NCBI GenBank assembly: GCA_008360955.1
Contig: LUCM01002247.1
Location: forward strand, 1-64,000
DNA: 64,000 nt
Source of the DNA: Fasciolopsis buskii
Lineage: Eukaryota > Platyhelminthes > Trematoda > Plagiorchiida > Fasciolidae
Reading direction: 5' to 3'
The notes beneath the pieces were generated by a model. It made no database searches. It worked only from the letters and a program-made list of their open reading frames with translations, and was not told the DNA's origin. Every line of letters starts with the position of its first letter. Positions within the stretch are counted from its first letter, which is position 1. Shown piece by piece: positions 22,240 through 33,915 of this stretch. The position numbers and the translations under genes were made by a program.

Positions 22240-24540
22240 GACTAGGTTCGCAAATATGGATGGATTGCACCAGCATAATTGCATAAATTGATATTCTAAG
22301 GGTTACTTGATGCAAGTATCTCTGATTAGCACTGTACACGGGTGTAGCTGCGTACGGCATGAAGCGCACAATTCAAAAGAAAAACGACTACTGACGATTA
22401 GATTTACGTGATTCTAGTGCGGGCCGCTGGCAAGGCGTCTAATTTCAGGTTCAGCGAAGAAGCTAGTTCGGAAGGAATCTACCGGAGTGGGATTAATACA
22501 AACGATGAACGTTTTACGCCATATTTACTGGGAAGCCGATGACGGATCAAAAGTAATTTCCTTTGGTTTTAAATCAATTAGGCGGATCCACCTTGAAGCC
22601 AAAAGATAATCTGACCACCATCATAAACTTACAGCGTTAAAGAGCAAGCAGAGCCTCACAAACCGATGTCTTTTCCCTAAGGTCACGTGTTTCTATAAAA
22701 AGAGTGAATATCCAAGGTGAACGGGGAGTAGATCTACAAAGGTGGGAAAAGATAAGACTCCGCTATAGTAGCCAACACACGGAACACAGTCTAACTGTAC
22801 AAACGCACTCGTTCAACCATTCTTATTCGATAGAAATTGATAATTCGATCGCCACTGTTCGCGATTCAATGCCATATCCTTCAGCGTCTTCAGCCAGCTA
22901 GCTGACAAGTCTTTCGAACCCCAACCACGAAGACGCGGGATATTTACTTTACCTAAGTTCGCTGTAAATTTTCTCACTCCACACTGCCACGTCGTCTGCC
23001 GACTTCCAAGTATTCTCAGAATTGGCGCTGAGTNCTAGATTCCTTACCTCAACATTACTCACTCGGTCACTCCATCCAGTGCTAGCGGTACTACGTAGAA
23101 ATCAGTGGTCTAAAACCTCCAAGCGACGAACGTCCCGAACACGCATACTCCATATCTCTTAACCATAAAACAAAACTGAGTGCACTGCGGCACAGGACAC
23201 ACGACCTTTCAACTTCGGTGAAATATCAGACCGACGCCACAAGTGTTTCAGTTCGGCGTCAGCTGCTCGAGCCTTGGATATACGCATGTTTATCTCTAGT
23301 GCCGAACTACCATGGTTCGACATGTGGCTATCAAGGTAAGTGAAACGGTTCACAATCGTTGGTTCCTCTTCATTCAGCATCAAGTTCGGGACTACTGTCG
23401 TTCAGTCCTGTGACAGCACTTTACACTTTGGAGGTGCAAAGCACATGCCAAACCGAGCAACAGATCTTGAGAGTTTGTCTTGCAGTGTCTTTGATGAGCG
23501 TTCGATTGTAGACCGCAGACGAAGCGTGCCGCCAAATGTATCGCCTGCTTGATTTGATCCCACTGTTCGTCAAATTTCTTAGTTTCTCGGATAGTTTCGG
23601 CTCGTAGCTGTTGCGAACAGCCGAATCAGACACATGTTCGACGGCCAATCGGGCTTGTGACCTGCGTCGACGGCCGTTGGAATACAGCAAAATTCGCATT
23701 AAAACTAACGCAAGTCCAATTTGACGTACATGGTCCAGTGCGATCTGCAGTTCTGGACAGAACCGCACCAGTGATTGTTTACTGCAATATGGCCAATCTG
23801 ACTGTGATTACCCATCGAGTTGGGCGCCATGTCGCTGTGCGGCGCGAAGTGTGTCGGAAATTCGTGCTAGACATGCATGAATTATTGTCGGCACACAAAT
23901 GAAGAAGCGTGTCCGGGTTTTCTGTTCGCTTAGGAGGCAAGATGCAGCATCTACCTAAAGAGGCTTCCGGTACACTAAGTGTTTTAACTTGTGCATTGAA
24001 ATCATCTGCTATCACTACAATGTCAGAGCCTTTGCTCTTCCGAACACGAGTGACGAGTTCATCATAAAACTGGTCTTTTTGCATGTCAGCGCTGTATTCT
24101 GTTGGAGCGTATGCCGAGGTGACAAATGAACTGCGCATAATCCAACTATCTTTTCGGACGCCGACTGATCCCTGCCTTCTCACGGCGCTCAAGCGACTGT
24201 TAACCGAGATCCAAACCGGAAAGGCCGTTTCAGACTACTCCTACACGGCGTTGACGCACAGCGCGGGCTGTTTCGTTTCCTGAGATGTGCAGGAAATTCG
24301 TTGACGAGACATTAGGCCAATTAGCTAAGTTACAGTACTCAAATCCTGAATTAATGTTTCCCTGAAGCAGCAGACATCAACGAAAAGGGAGATTTATTAA
24401 TGCCAAATCCGCCTGTTTGTTAGCCTGCATGAGAGTGCGCACATTGAAGGCACTATGTTTAGGTGGAGTGGAGGAAGTGATTTAGTTGGGGGGAGAAGAG
24501 ATATGTTGAATATAATAGAGAGCCATACCAAGCTCCTAGT
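22240..24540 (-). mobile_element. RTE-I RT-deleted derivative, copy 3 with flanks (arm B 22637-24365)
   Basis: This is the reverse complement of 4343-6350 including both flanks, and of 19051-20787 over 22637-24365. It contains the full linker that copy 1 lacks. An N at 23034 falls exactly where copy 1 has T and copy 2 has C. It lies in the EPG5 intron on the 5' side of exon 10, in sense with the gene. It is not capable of activity: the RT core is absent and stops interrupt each ORF. Confidence 0.88.
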
Positions 24541-25190
24541 TGAGTAATGCTTCAAAAAGATGTATTTTCGGCCTTCTACGACGTGTCTTTAACGGAAATA
24601 TTTGATGTACACAGCACCGAAAACACTCTTCTGAAGTACTTGATTCTTGTCCTCCATGACGTCAACAAAAGCTCCGGGTCAATCAAAGTGGTCATTTCTG
24701 AACGGCAACGATGTCGAAATTCATGCTCCAAACCGTCCTTCATTCAGCAGTGCACGGCTGAAGATGCTGCAGACTGAAAACCAATCGTCCTACGTGTGCG
24801 TCAGGCTTTGCTCCAATAGTAAAGCAAAATCATGACTGCTGCAAATCGGTTTAGCTGCTCACATTTTGAAAAGGCTGACAACGTCCCCCTAAGTAAAACA
24901 GTATAACTGCATCCGAAGGCGTGCAGTTAGGAAAATAATCATATAAAAGGGTACTTTTTGTCTCTTAGTGTTTCCACAGTTTTAATGGAAAACTAAAACG
25001 TCCTACCATTAAACGTCCAAGTTGTCTTGTGGTTCTGACAAAGTCCACTTCATTTTGTAAAACCATTAACCGTTGCATAAACAGATTCTAGTTTTCGTTG
25101 CCATCTTCTGGTCCCGAATAAGAATGAAAAAAGATCAAAAGACCCTATGACAAAAGGACTGTGAAAAAGCCGACGTATTTCGAAAGCAAG
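24541..25190. other. unannotated intron DNA
   Basis: Only short ORFs (up to 76 codons, 24547-24777) with no recognisable motif are present. Nothing else was seen. Confidence 0.4.
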
Positions 25191-25660
25191 AATGCCAATA
25201 ACGGTAGCACTTGGCCATATCACCTGAACTCTCCAGCCGTCGCGTTGAGAGATCTTATAGATCACAAACCAGTAGTCTAACTTGACCTACACGGTACAGC
25301 CCACTGTTCATGTAATTCGTACTCTTCCGTCGCGTCATGCGTTGACCACTTTAAACCATGTCACAGCTGTTAAATGCCTCCGAGAACAGTGTATACTGAG
25401 GCATGCGCAACATCCCAACCACCTTAATCTATTCAAACTCAGTGTCTTTTAGACCGATTGACTTCTACGACCGAATATCGTACGCATTACCTCAGAATTG
25501 CAAACAAAATCTTCCCACTATGATCCAACAGTGGCGCAGACCTCGATGTTAAAACAAACAGCCTGTCAGCTACGACCACGTTTCTGATCCGTATAACAGG
25601 GCAGATCTTATCGTTGCAGTGAAAACCTGGTCTCTGACAAATAATCGAATGTCGCACTGA
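25190..25660 (-). mobile_element. RTE-III fragment, RT C-terminal end
   Basis: The minus strand reads RQCDIRLFVRDQVFTATIRS and LLYGSETW, then RLESSGDMAKC further on, the end of an RTE ORF. It shares long phrases with 1060-1345 (ccgtataacagg, gatcttatcgttgcagtgaaaacc). 25700-26160 beyond it shows only unassigned short ORFs. Confidence 0.65.
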
Positions 25661-26169
25661 CGCCAAACTTGTATCAAATTGATTCATTGTTCGGACCTGT
25701 TGCTGCCCGGCTCATTACCACGCCCTCTCTACTGATGTCTTATATGGTTCGCCAGTTATGTTTCAGTATCGTGTTTGCCGGTTTTTTTATAGAAATTATG
25801 AGGTTGTATCACCACCCTCACTCTGGCTCTCATACTTTCTCTACGGACTTGCGAAGCCATCAATAACTCAGAATCATCATTGTTGTTTGCGGGTCAAATT
25901 ACAACAATCTTTTCAATCTTCTTTCTTTGCTTTTTCAATCGAAATCGTGATCTCTGCTTCATCGCATTCTACTCACCTCCATTTCCTGAACTACACTTTG
26001 TATTCCCCATTCATTCCCAAAGCATGGGGTTGTGCTTTTTTCGCAAATCAGTTCAAACCCGGTGAGTATCAAGTCTCGACTTTTCTAATCGCCATTTTCG
26101 TACAATCTAGGACGCAGTTTTTCGACACGTGTCGATTGGAAGCCTATATCTTGAAGACCTTCTGAAGCA

Positions 26170-27110
26170 TCCTCTATTATCTCGCCTTACGGCACATAAA
26201 CGGCTATTAACCGAGATCCAATCTGAAAGAGCCGTGTCGGCTCTGTTGGACAGGACAATCCTTATCTCGCATTGAGCCCAACTCGAGTTGCTCCGTCTTC
26301 TGAGTTGTGTAGGAAATACCTTAATGGAATGTTAAGAGCGGTCAGTTTAACTATGATAATCAAATCCTCGATTCGTGTCTCACTGATGCATTAGATATCA
26401 ATCTTCTGTGAGTGCAGTCAGCGCCATACACGCCAGTTGTCCAGGATGCATGGTGTGCGCGCATTAAGGGAGTCGAAATTCAGAAACTGAAGCGGCTTGA
26501 GAAAATGTGTCCTTCTAGGTTGAAAACCACTTACGACAATGTCTGATAATGAAAAGCTACAAGTATTTGGGATGTCATCGGCGAGGTATTATGAGTAGAT
26601 AGAGGGGATAAATGGCGATGGTTGGGGGTAGAAGAGAGTTTTAATAAAATGGGGAACTTTGAGCAGTAACTTACTTATCACTCCGCTCGACCTAGTGGGC
26701 AGTGCAGTCCTGATTATCCGGTACGACGATCGATGCGGTATGGGATTTATCGCGTGTGTACTATTCATGTTGGTTTTTGGACGAATATTGCCAAGAAGTC
26801 CAACCACTAAGCAAGTGAACAATTAGGGTTCCCCACAAAAGCCTTTGGTTTTAAAGAGGACCTATCCGCAAGGCAGCGGGGAGTGGCTGAGTGGAAGCCC
26901 GTCTACTTGGATCGACTATTCTTCCACTTATTTTTCCGACAGACCTGCTAGATAAATCCCAACTTGGAGGAGTAGGTCTTCGTCAGACCTCTACCAGTTG
27001 ATCTTCAAGGTTGATTGGATATTCAGCTTCAGGTAAGCTACCATGTATAGCTGGTTGGGTGATGGAGGCATCCAAGTCGTCATTTTACGTTAAGGTGCAG
27101 TCTGTTTGTG
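26170..27110 (-). mobile_element. RTE-I 5' region and endonuclease start
   Basis: On the minus strand, 26800-27110 matches the leader at 54480-54950 (ttagggttc, aagcctttggtt, cgcaaggcagcgggga, acttggagga). 26589-26822 reads HRSSYRIIRTALPTRSSG, the counterpart of HRSSRRIIRTELPIASS at 54.4 kb. 26390-26500 is a decayed endonuclease start, and 26190-26250 reads LFQIGSRLIAV (endonuclease). It is a 5' portion with no RT. Confidence 0.7.
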
Positions 27111-27784
27111 ACTGTGTGGTATCTGCTAGAGCCAGGAATACAGAAGATGACAATATTTGCAAGGGATTCGATGCATTCGCGGTTTATCGAGAAAACTATT
27201 TCTTGATGCCTACAGTGTTATTCTGAGTGGAATGACCCTTCACTATCAATCCGGTAGATGTGGGTATTTAGTAGCTTTCAGCACGTCCGTGCACTGTATG
27301 GTGTAAGCTATTCCTTGGATTGTTTGCTTCATCTAACCTGGGAAATTCAGCTATTCCACAGCTCGATTTTCCGGGATTCCTTCGCATGAACAAAACAACA
27401 CAACGAAAAAGGATGCACGAAGAAAGATGGCGTAAAACACTATGGGTATAGGAAATGTTCCGTGCACCTGCGGCCCTGACTCCACAGCGAAAATGGGAAT
27501 CTCCTGGTATTGAACATGCGCGGTGTGCAATGGCGTAAAATAAACTCCTCGTCAGGGTTGGTTTTCTCAGAGTTTAGTACGTTTGTATATATTTCGTGTG
27601 TATCGTGGAGATCCGCCCGCTAATTAAGTGTTTAGTGGGTTGTTTCAACGAGCGTATTCTGTGCTGGATTACATCACAGAACAAACTGTGATTTTTACGC
27701 TATCACCGAGGGTACGTTAGTGACACGTTCTAATTATGCATTTCGGATTAAGAGACGTGAGAAAGTTCGCGGTTTCATATTCGT

Positions 27785-28025
27785 ACGACATCATCATCAT
27801 CATCATCATCGTTCAGCGTTAAACAGCAAGGCAAGCCTCACTGACCGCTGCCTTCACCCCAGAGTTACACGTCCCTATAAAAAGAGTGAATAATCAAGGG
27901 GGACACGGATCTACACAGGCAGGAAAAGATAAGACGCTGCTGCAGCCAACACACGGAACACAGTCTAACTGTACAAACGCACCTTTTCTTTCAATCATTC
28001 TGATTCGATAGAAAATGGCCACGAT
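27785..28025 (-). mobile_element. RTE-I 3' end
   Basis: The (ATC)n tract at 27791-27811 followed by gttcagcgttaaacagcaag is the reverse complement of an RTE-I tail and 3' UTR. The fragment ends at the last codons near 28020 (attcgatagaaaatggcc). Confidence 0.85.
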
Positions 28026-28101
28026 ATTCGTACGACGGATGACAGTCGAGAAACGGTGATTTGTTTGAACCTAGATAAAATGGTTAGTTCGCTGTACCAG
28101 G

Positions 28102-28434
28102 ATGGTAAAAATGCGTGTTGCTCTAGTGTCAAGACATCAAGACGGGAGAGGAAAAGCAAAGATGCTATATTGTTTGCATCGTTGGGAGCGTGCACGGATA
28201 ATGAGCCAATCACACAGTGATTGGTCGACTAGGCAAGGCTGCTATAAAATTCGTGCGGCCGATTGTAAAAGGATGGATGAGAATCCGCACATAATTGTCG
28301 AACAAAACGAGCTGATATCTAAGGTTTTGAAAGACCTCGGAAATTTGCAGCGATACAAATGGCTTTCTACTCCAAGACCAAAACGCGTGATGGGGAGGAA
28401 TGCCGAGGGGTATGTGGATGTTAGTAGGTTGTGA
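28102..28434 (+). other. unassigned 110-codon ORF
   Basis: The ORF reads MVKMRVALVSRHQDGRGKAK and, further on, ENPHIIVEQNELISKVLKDL. It is basic and hydrophilic, directly beyond an RTE-I 3' end and antisense within an EPG5 intron. I do not recognise it. It could be a fragment of an unknown element or chance. Confidence 0.25.
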
Positions 28435-29159
28435 TACTTTTGATTGTTATCGTTTCTGAGTTCAGTTTAAAAAGCACGAAAGTCGGCAACGAAGGATTAA
28501 GTCGATGGTGAAACTTGCTAGTTCTTCATTTGGAGGGAATATCTAGATAACACCAAAGAGGGAAATACTAGTAACACTCGTCGGGGAATTGGGAGGGAGC
28601 ATACTAATAGGAGTTGGGAGGCATAACTGGCGCGAATGGCGGAAATACGAGGTAATGGCGTAAAAACCACCGACGGCCTAACAACGCGCCAACAATTATT
28701 TCTGTTCATCACAACGGCCGTAATTATCATACAAATATGCATAGTTGCAGTTAACACAAGAATCAAGGACATGGGGATGGAGATTTTTGGTGCCATGTAC
28801 AGTCAGATTGGGGCGTATCAAAAGACCTGAGAAACCACTGGGGATTTCGAGTAAAAGACCAACGCCATTGAATTCCCCAAGTGAAAGATGTTGCTCTGGT
28901 GTCTACGGAAAACCGCAGACGTGGAACTCATAAATTGCCTACAACTTGTAATTCCTTTCATTCAAAGAATTAACCCAAATAATTTAATATTAGGCTATAG
29001 TCAAAGGCATTGAACCTCTTGATACATGAAAAGATCAAAATAATTTTCAATCCAGAAAATTAGAACTTAATTTTATGTCCTCGGTAGTGTCAAAATTATC
29101 AATATTCCATGAAGGAAAAGGAAACCTTTGATTGGTTCACTGTAGAACCCATTTCTCAC
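28435..29159. other. unannotated intron DNA
   Basis: Overlapping short ORFs occur at 28518-28933 on both strands, one with a hydrophobic stretch (FLFITTAVIIIQICIVAV). There is no family match and no splice context. Confidence 0.3.
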
Positions 29160-29441
29160 CTCTTCTGCGCCAACACACTGATTCGAGTAATCGAGACCAA
29201 CAACATAAGTTCTCTTTTTGGCAGCGGTAGAAGGGTCTGTTCCGGAAGAAATACGCTTTCCAACTGTCATGATCATGTGAAACAGGAGCTCTAGAGATAT
29301 TTCCGGATGAGCATAAAGTATTTTTTTCAATTGACGCCTGCCGTGGTCGGGGGCGATTGGTAAAAGTCCGACTGGACCCGTAGATTTGTGACCTGTTGCA
29401 GATGCAGCTTCTGTCGTGTCGGGATGATGATACACAGAGAG
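29160..29441 (-). CDS. EPG5: EPG5 exon 9
   Basis: The exon is 282 nt with acceptor GTTTCTATTTAG and donor GAG|GTGAGA, phase 0 on both sides. It encodes LSVYHHPDTTEAAS, then RRQLKKILYAHPEISLELLF. The last part matches human GTIAAVHPEIISVLLDRV. A hydrophilic tail of about 40 residues (SSGTDPSTAAKKRTYVVGLD and onward) has no human counterpart that I can place. Confidence 0.82.
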
Positions 29442-30660
29442 CTAAATAGAAACATGAAAATGATCAAGAGGAATGTACTGCTATTGGGTATTTTGCGTTA
29501 ATTCACGAAAACGGAGTAAAAATAGTGTTAGTTAGCGAAAATCTATGACTCCATACATCACATAGCTACAGATAAGGTAAACAGTTATTTTCGAAACTTC
29601 AGAGCGTAACAGTATAAACCAAGATGTGAAACTCGCGGGGTAGAGAAGCTATTTACTTTATAGTAATTAGTTTGTTTGTATGCGTTTGTGACACACTTTA
29701 CTTAGGCCCCAATGAAGAGATCGTTTATTCAAGTGAAGAACATTATCCACGTTAGTTTAGTAACGGTGATTTCGGTTCATCATCGTTGCATTCCTCACTC
29801 ATGGCATTGACCCCGATCAATCATTTAGTTGCTCATCAAGCGATTCCAAATCGATCAAAACGTGTCCAGATGAGAATAGCTACAGTGAGGCTTTTTGGAT
29901 TTTTGACCCATGACGCCTGTAGCCAAACACGTTTAGTTTGTGGCCCTCAACACTAATAGTTTACATACATGTAGACACACCTGCTTTATATGCAATGTGA
30001 TCGGACACATCTGAAACAGGTAGGATCGCCAAATCTATGGGCTTAAAATCAAAATATCTTTACTAGTGATACTCTAACCCATAGGTAGGAGTTAATGGAG
30101 TTCACGACAGATTAGCATTAAAATCCTCCTCAGCCCAATCGCGCACACGTAAACCATTAGTATCAAACGAAAATAACCGGTTCAGCACCGAATTGAATAG
30201 ACAAAAGTTCACCCAAACCACATGCACACGAGCAAATAGCTGCGCTAGGGGCAGGAGACCATAGCTTCGATGCAGCTTTGATCCATCCACACACCAACAA
30301 ACATTTTTCATGTGTGATATACACTGGAAGATAGGAATTCGTTATCTCCCGGCTCGTAACCAAACCGGACCTACTGGTACCTTATGCAGTTCTGTGCCAA
30401 TTCAAGCTTCAAAGACACGGTTGAAGGCTTCCCTTACCCGTGAAGTAGACCCTAACGAACAGGGGACATGTCATAACCACAATACTCGTCAAACATTTTA
30501 TAAAAATATATGGATTACATCGCGATGTGTGTGTGTGCCGACTGAAACAAAGGAGAGGTAATACTGTTCCGTAAGGAATCTGGTTGAGATCAACAATCCG
30601 AACAGTAATCATAGCCTACGACTGACTACGATTAATCATCACGTTTAGTCATGACTATGG
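29442..30660. other. unannotated intron DNA
   Basis: No recognised repeat or coding segment. Short ORFs at 30102-30612 overlap on both strands and show no motif. Confidence 0.4.
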
Positions 30661-30679
30661 TCAATTGCAACACTATATG

Positions 30680-30796
30680 AAATATATACATATACATATA
30701 TATATATATATAACCACTCATTCACGTTTGACGAGTCCTAGTTTGGATCGAAACGTCACGATAAACGTATTAACTCAGTGTACGCCTTCTTAACTG

Positions 30797-30831
<35 letters not shown>
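30680..30831. repeat. paired (TA)n tracts with hammerhead-like spacer
   Basis: AT dinucleotide tracts at about 30684-30711 and 30798-30831 enclose about 85 bp of non-repetitive DNA. That spacer contains acgagtcctagtttggatcg followed by aaacgtcacg, which resembles a degenerate hammerhead core. Confidence 0.6.
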
Positions 30832-30836
<5 letters not shown>

Positions 30837-31369
30837 GGGCAGTTGTAGGGGTAATTAACAAGCTCGCACGATTATGCAGGCAATTTGGGGAGGACCATAA
30901 CACGTTACTTATTTTCATTAGGCCAGGTTTGGCAACCGCTCTGGTACACGTACATGTACCCAAGTAGAGGCACGAATAAGCATGTACTCATCGATTCTGT
31001 AATTTCTCGCTGATTGTGCTTTCAACAAACGCCAAAACCAGAACAAGATCATGCAGCCCGACTAGTTGCCAGTACTTACATCACGTTGAGCCGTCACTGA
31101 AGGATTGAGAAGTGGCAACAACGAAACGTATGAAACCAAGTAGCGCGTGGGAGACTTACCGCGCGAATCAGAGGCCCGTCAAAAGAAGCTGAGACGGGCC
31201 CCAAGCATACCAACAAGCGTGAGCAGTTCGATTTCAATTCAAGATGATTTTGGTCAAATAAGACTGAAAGCTAACAGATGAAGTCTGTCATACCTGAGAT
31301 GCCTTAAATTAACAATTGCATCCAACGCTATTAGAAAAGGCTTAAGTATGCGTCATCTATCTTATAAAC

Positions 31370-32440
31370 ACGATGCGGTTTTCGCTGGGCAGGGCATTTC
31401 AGAGATCAGTCTAGCTGTCCTAGTTCCGCAACGGACATTCCACTTCTGCTTGCATGTGTAACAGTGCAGACAGATATCCCTCTCTCGTCAGAATGAAGGC
31501 CATCAGGAAGATAAGTTCTCTCAAAAGATGTAAAGCTGCCGGACAGAAAGGACTTTCTCATTGGTTTTCAGGACCGATGGCGAACTTTTGACATTAGAAT
31601 TAACAAAACGCTTGCAGAGAAACGCAGTTACCATGGGAAAAATGTGAATTGAGGGCACTAGTGATTTGCGAGAAAGTTAACAGATCCTTTTTCGAAAGTC
31701 ACACTCGGGTTAATTTGGCAAATAATGCATCCAAACTGCTCGCGGATGTTACTTATCGTCGATTATCAGGTGCTTGTAGACAACGCAGACGAGAGAATCA
31801 AAACAGTTCTCGGTGCAGTCGGAGTCGTATCAATCTCATCTTGTCTATACGAAGGGTTTTAATACGCAAACATGGCTTCCGTAGAATTACGATTATTTTC
31901 TTTCCTGATATAAAGGCAGTATTTGACTCAGCCAGCTGTGCAATTGCACGGCGGGGTACTTGACTGAGAAGTTCATCTATATTTTCGGGACGTTTAATGC
32001 CAGTTCATCAGAAGAAGTAGACGGTTGACCTCTACCACATTTTCATTTCAATTTTGTAATCTAGATGATTGCGTAAACAGATCTATCCTTATGTTAAGAT
32101 AGTGAGGTCGATATTTACTCAGACAGAAAGCCGTATGAACTAGAATAGGTGGGTGATATGTTATTCAGGGCTCAAGCAAGTTGCGAGTGTTTCTCGACCG
32201 TCTGGACGACAGTGTAGTCGTTTTTGGTATGCAAGCGCAAAACACTGCCCCCACGAATGAATTCGCCCTAAGTCAAACATCGGTCCTTCTGACAAAGATT
32301 TGGGTAAGGTGGACAGGTTTTGCTATTTCAGCAGGTAAAACTTGTCAGATTGCATATTAGATAACGAGGTCTAACGAGATGGTTAGACATTCTAGGCATT
32401 ATGGTTAAATGCTGCAGCCAGTGGTTTTCTTCCGAAATGC
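31370..32440 (+). mobile_element. RTE-III retrotransposon copy, degenerate
   Basis: The plus strand holds LADVTYRRLSGACRQRRREN at about 31735-31795 (region before RT block 1), FFPDIKAVFDSASCA at 31890-31940 (FxDxKxAFDS box), SNIGPSDKDLGKVDRFCYFS near 32275-32330 and other decayed pieces. Stops occur throughout. 32450-33110 beyond has repeat-like text but no firm assignment. Confidence 0.65.
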
Positions 32441-33356
32441 TCCATTATGATTCTAACGATTTTTCATACATTATTATATGTGGTTGGGAGGCAGAAAGGA
32501 AAAACAGCAGGTTAGTGCAAGATTAGTGGTTAAAAAAACAGCAAAGGATATGTTGCATTGGGTGGACACTGGTGCCCATGGTTGAGTTAGTGTGGATGGG
32601 CGATTGGGATCATATATATGTATATATTGCACAAGTCTGAGTACGGATCATGTGGTTTGCCATGGGGAGGGATTAACACAATGAGTGGGAAAGAGGATGA
32701 AAATAGAAACAATGTGTTCACCACACATGCTACTTACTTCCCCCTGTCATTAACTATTCATCGGAGTCCATGATTCTTCTGTGGGCTGGATACTACCTGG
32801 TTTCCAACATAGAAGGGGTGGATTGACTTGAGGGACCCTATTCCGAGCTTCTGACTAAATCGTTCAACCCACCAGGCAAGTCAGCTTCCGTATTTGGTAG
32901 CCATCTAGTGGGTCCGGCAACCCAGTGGAAACCGGTCGGTGATTGCGCAGTTCGGAGGTTAGGCATTCTGGGTGCCCAATACATCCCTTTGCTAAAGATG
33001 CCAGTGAGCATACAGTCGTATGCTTTGCACGCTGTTCGTGGTTGGTTTGGAATCAGAGTTTAGTCATTCCCCCCAGGCTGATCACCCGAGATCAGCCCAC
33101 CTGATGGAGATCGCCGGGAGTGGAGACCGACAAAATTGAGAATTTCAGAAATATCAGAGAATTTTTAGATTTTACATAACTATCGCTGGTGGTCCCAATC
33201 GCGGACACAGCATGCCCGTCAAAGATGCCGGATTGATTGTCAGGTCTCGGCCGATCGGATGACAACTGACAATATACCAAAATATAACGTCAAATTTTCC
33301 AACGCCTCGTTTGTATACGGTCTAGATATTTTAACTGATCACATTCAAAAACTTAC

Positions 33357-33915
33357 CCCGAAAATAATGATAGTTATAACTCGAACCAGAAGAGCTTCCA
33401 ACTGTGGCAATTCTCTTGGAGAAGCGGCTAGATTTGAACCGGAATTGTCTGTGGGGACGTGAACTGGACGACATTCGACTGAAGCTAAATTGCCAAGTAT
33501 CCTTATGATTGAACTGAGACCGATATCATTGAGTCCGATAGAGAGCAAGGCTTGATGTAACGGATCGATCAAATAATCCGGCAAATGAGCCAGTGGAAGC
33601 GCATTCGAAGGGCCAAAAGATATCAATGAGTTGATGACCAAGTAAAGAAACTCCACTTTCGAACGACTGGAAGCGAGTCCGAACGGAAATAGATGAGCTA
33701 AGTACCGCCATCCGATCAGTCGCACGGCATCTCGATGAGTAGATGGAAGACCACACCCGGACAATAGGCATTTTGTGCAGCGCAAACAAAATGCATCATA
33801 TTGTGAAAGAATTTGTAGAAATTCATCGTAGTTAAACTGGCCAGATTGTTGCTGAGTCTGGGTATATTGATACCACATCAAACGAACCCGGGATCCGACA
33901 GCAGACACTAAAGCA
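33357..33915 (-). CDS. EPG5: EPG5 exon 8
   Basis: The exon is 559 nt with acceptor TTCCCCTCTAG (phase 2) and donor GGG|GTAAGT (phase 0). It encodes MWYQYTQTQQQSGQFNYDEF, the counterpart of the human HWAQYVSHNQGSG and FDELFLRAV segment, followed by about 150 residues of predicted helices (WRYLAHLFPFGLASSRSKVE, PDYLIDPLHQALLSIGLNDI). The helical, leucine-rich composition agrees with a HEAT-like solenoid. No catalytic motif is expected or seen. Confidence 0.87.

Noticed and set aside
23340..23552. Minus/plus ORFs beginning MKRFTIVGSSSFSIKFGTTV (also at 5010, 19869, 53346)
   Set aside because: They recur only because they are antisense to RTE-I RT sequence; the sense frame carries the RT motifs.
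27791..27811. Histidine-repeat coding sequence (catcatcat)
   Set aside because: It is the reverse complement of the RTE-I GAT tail.
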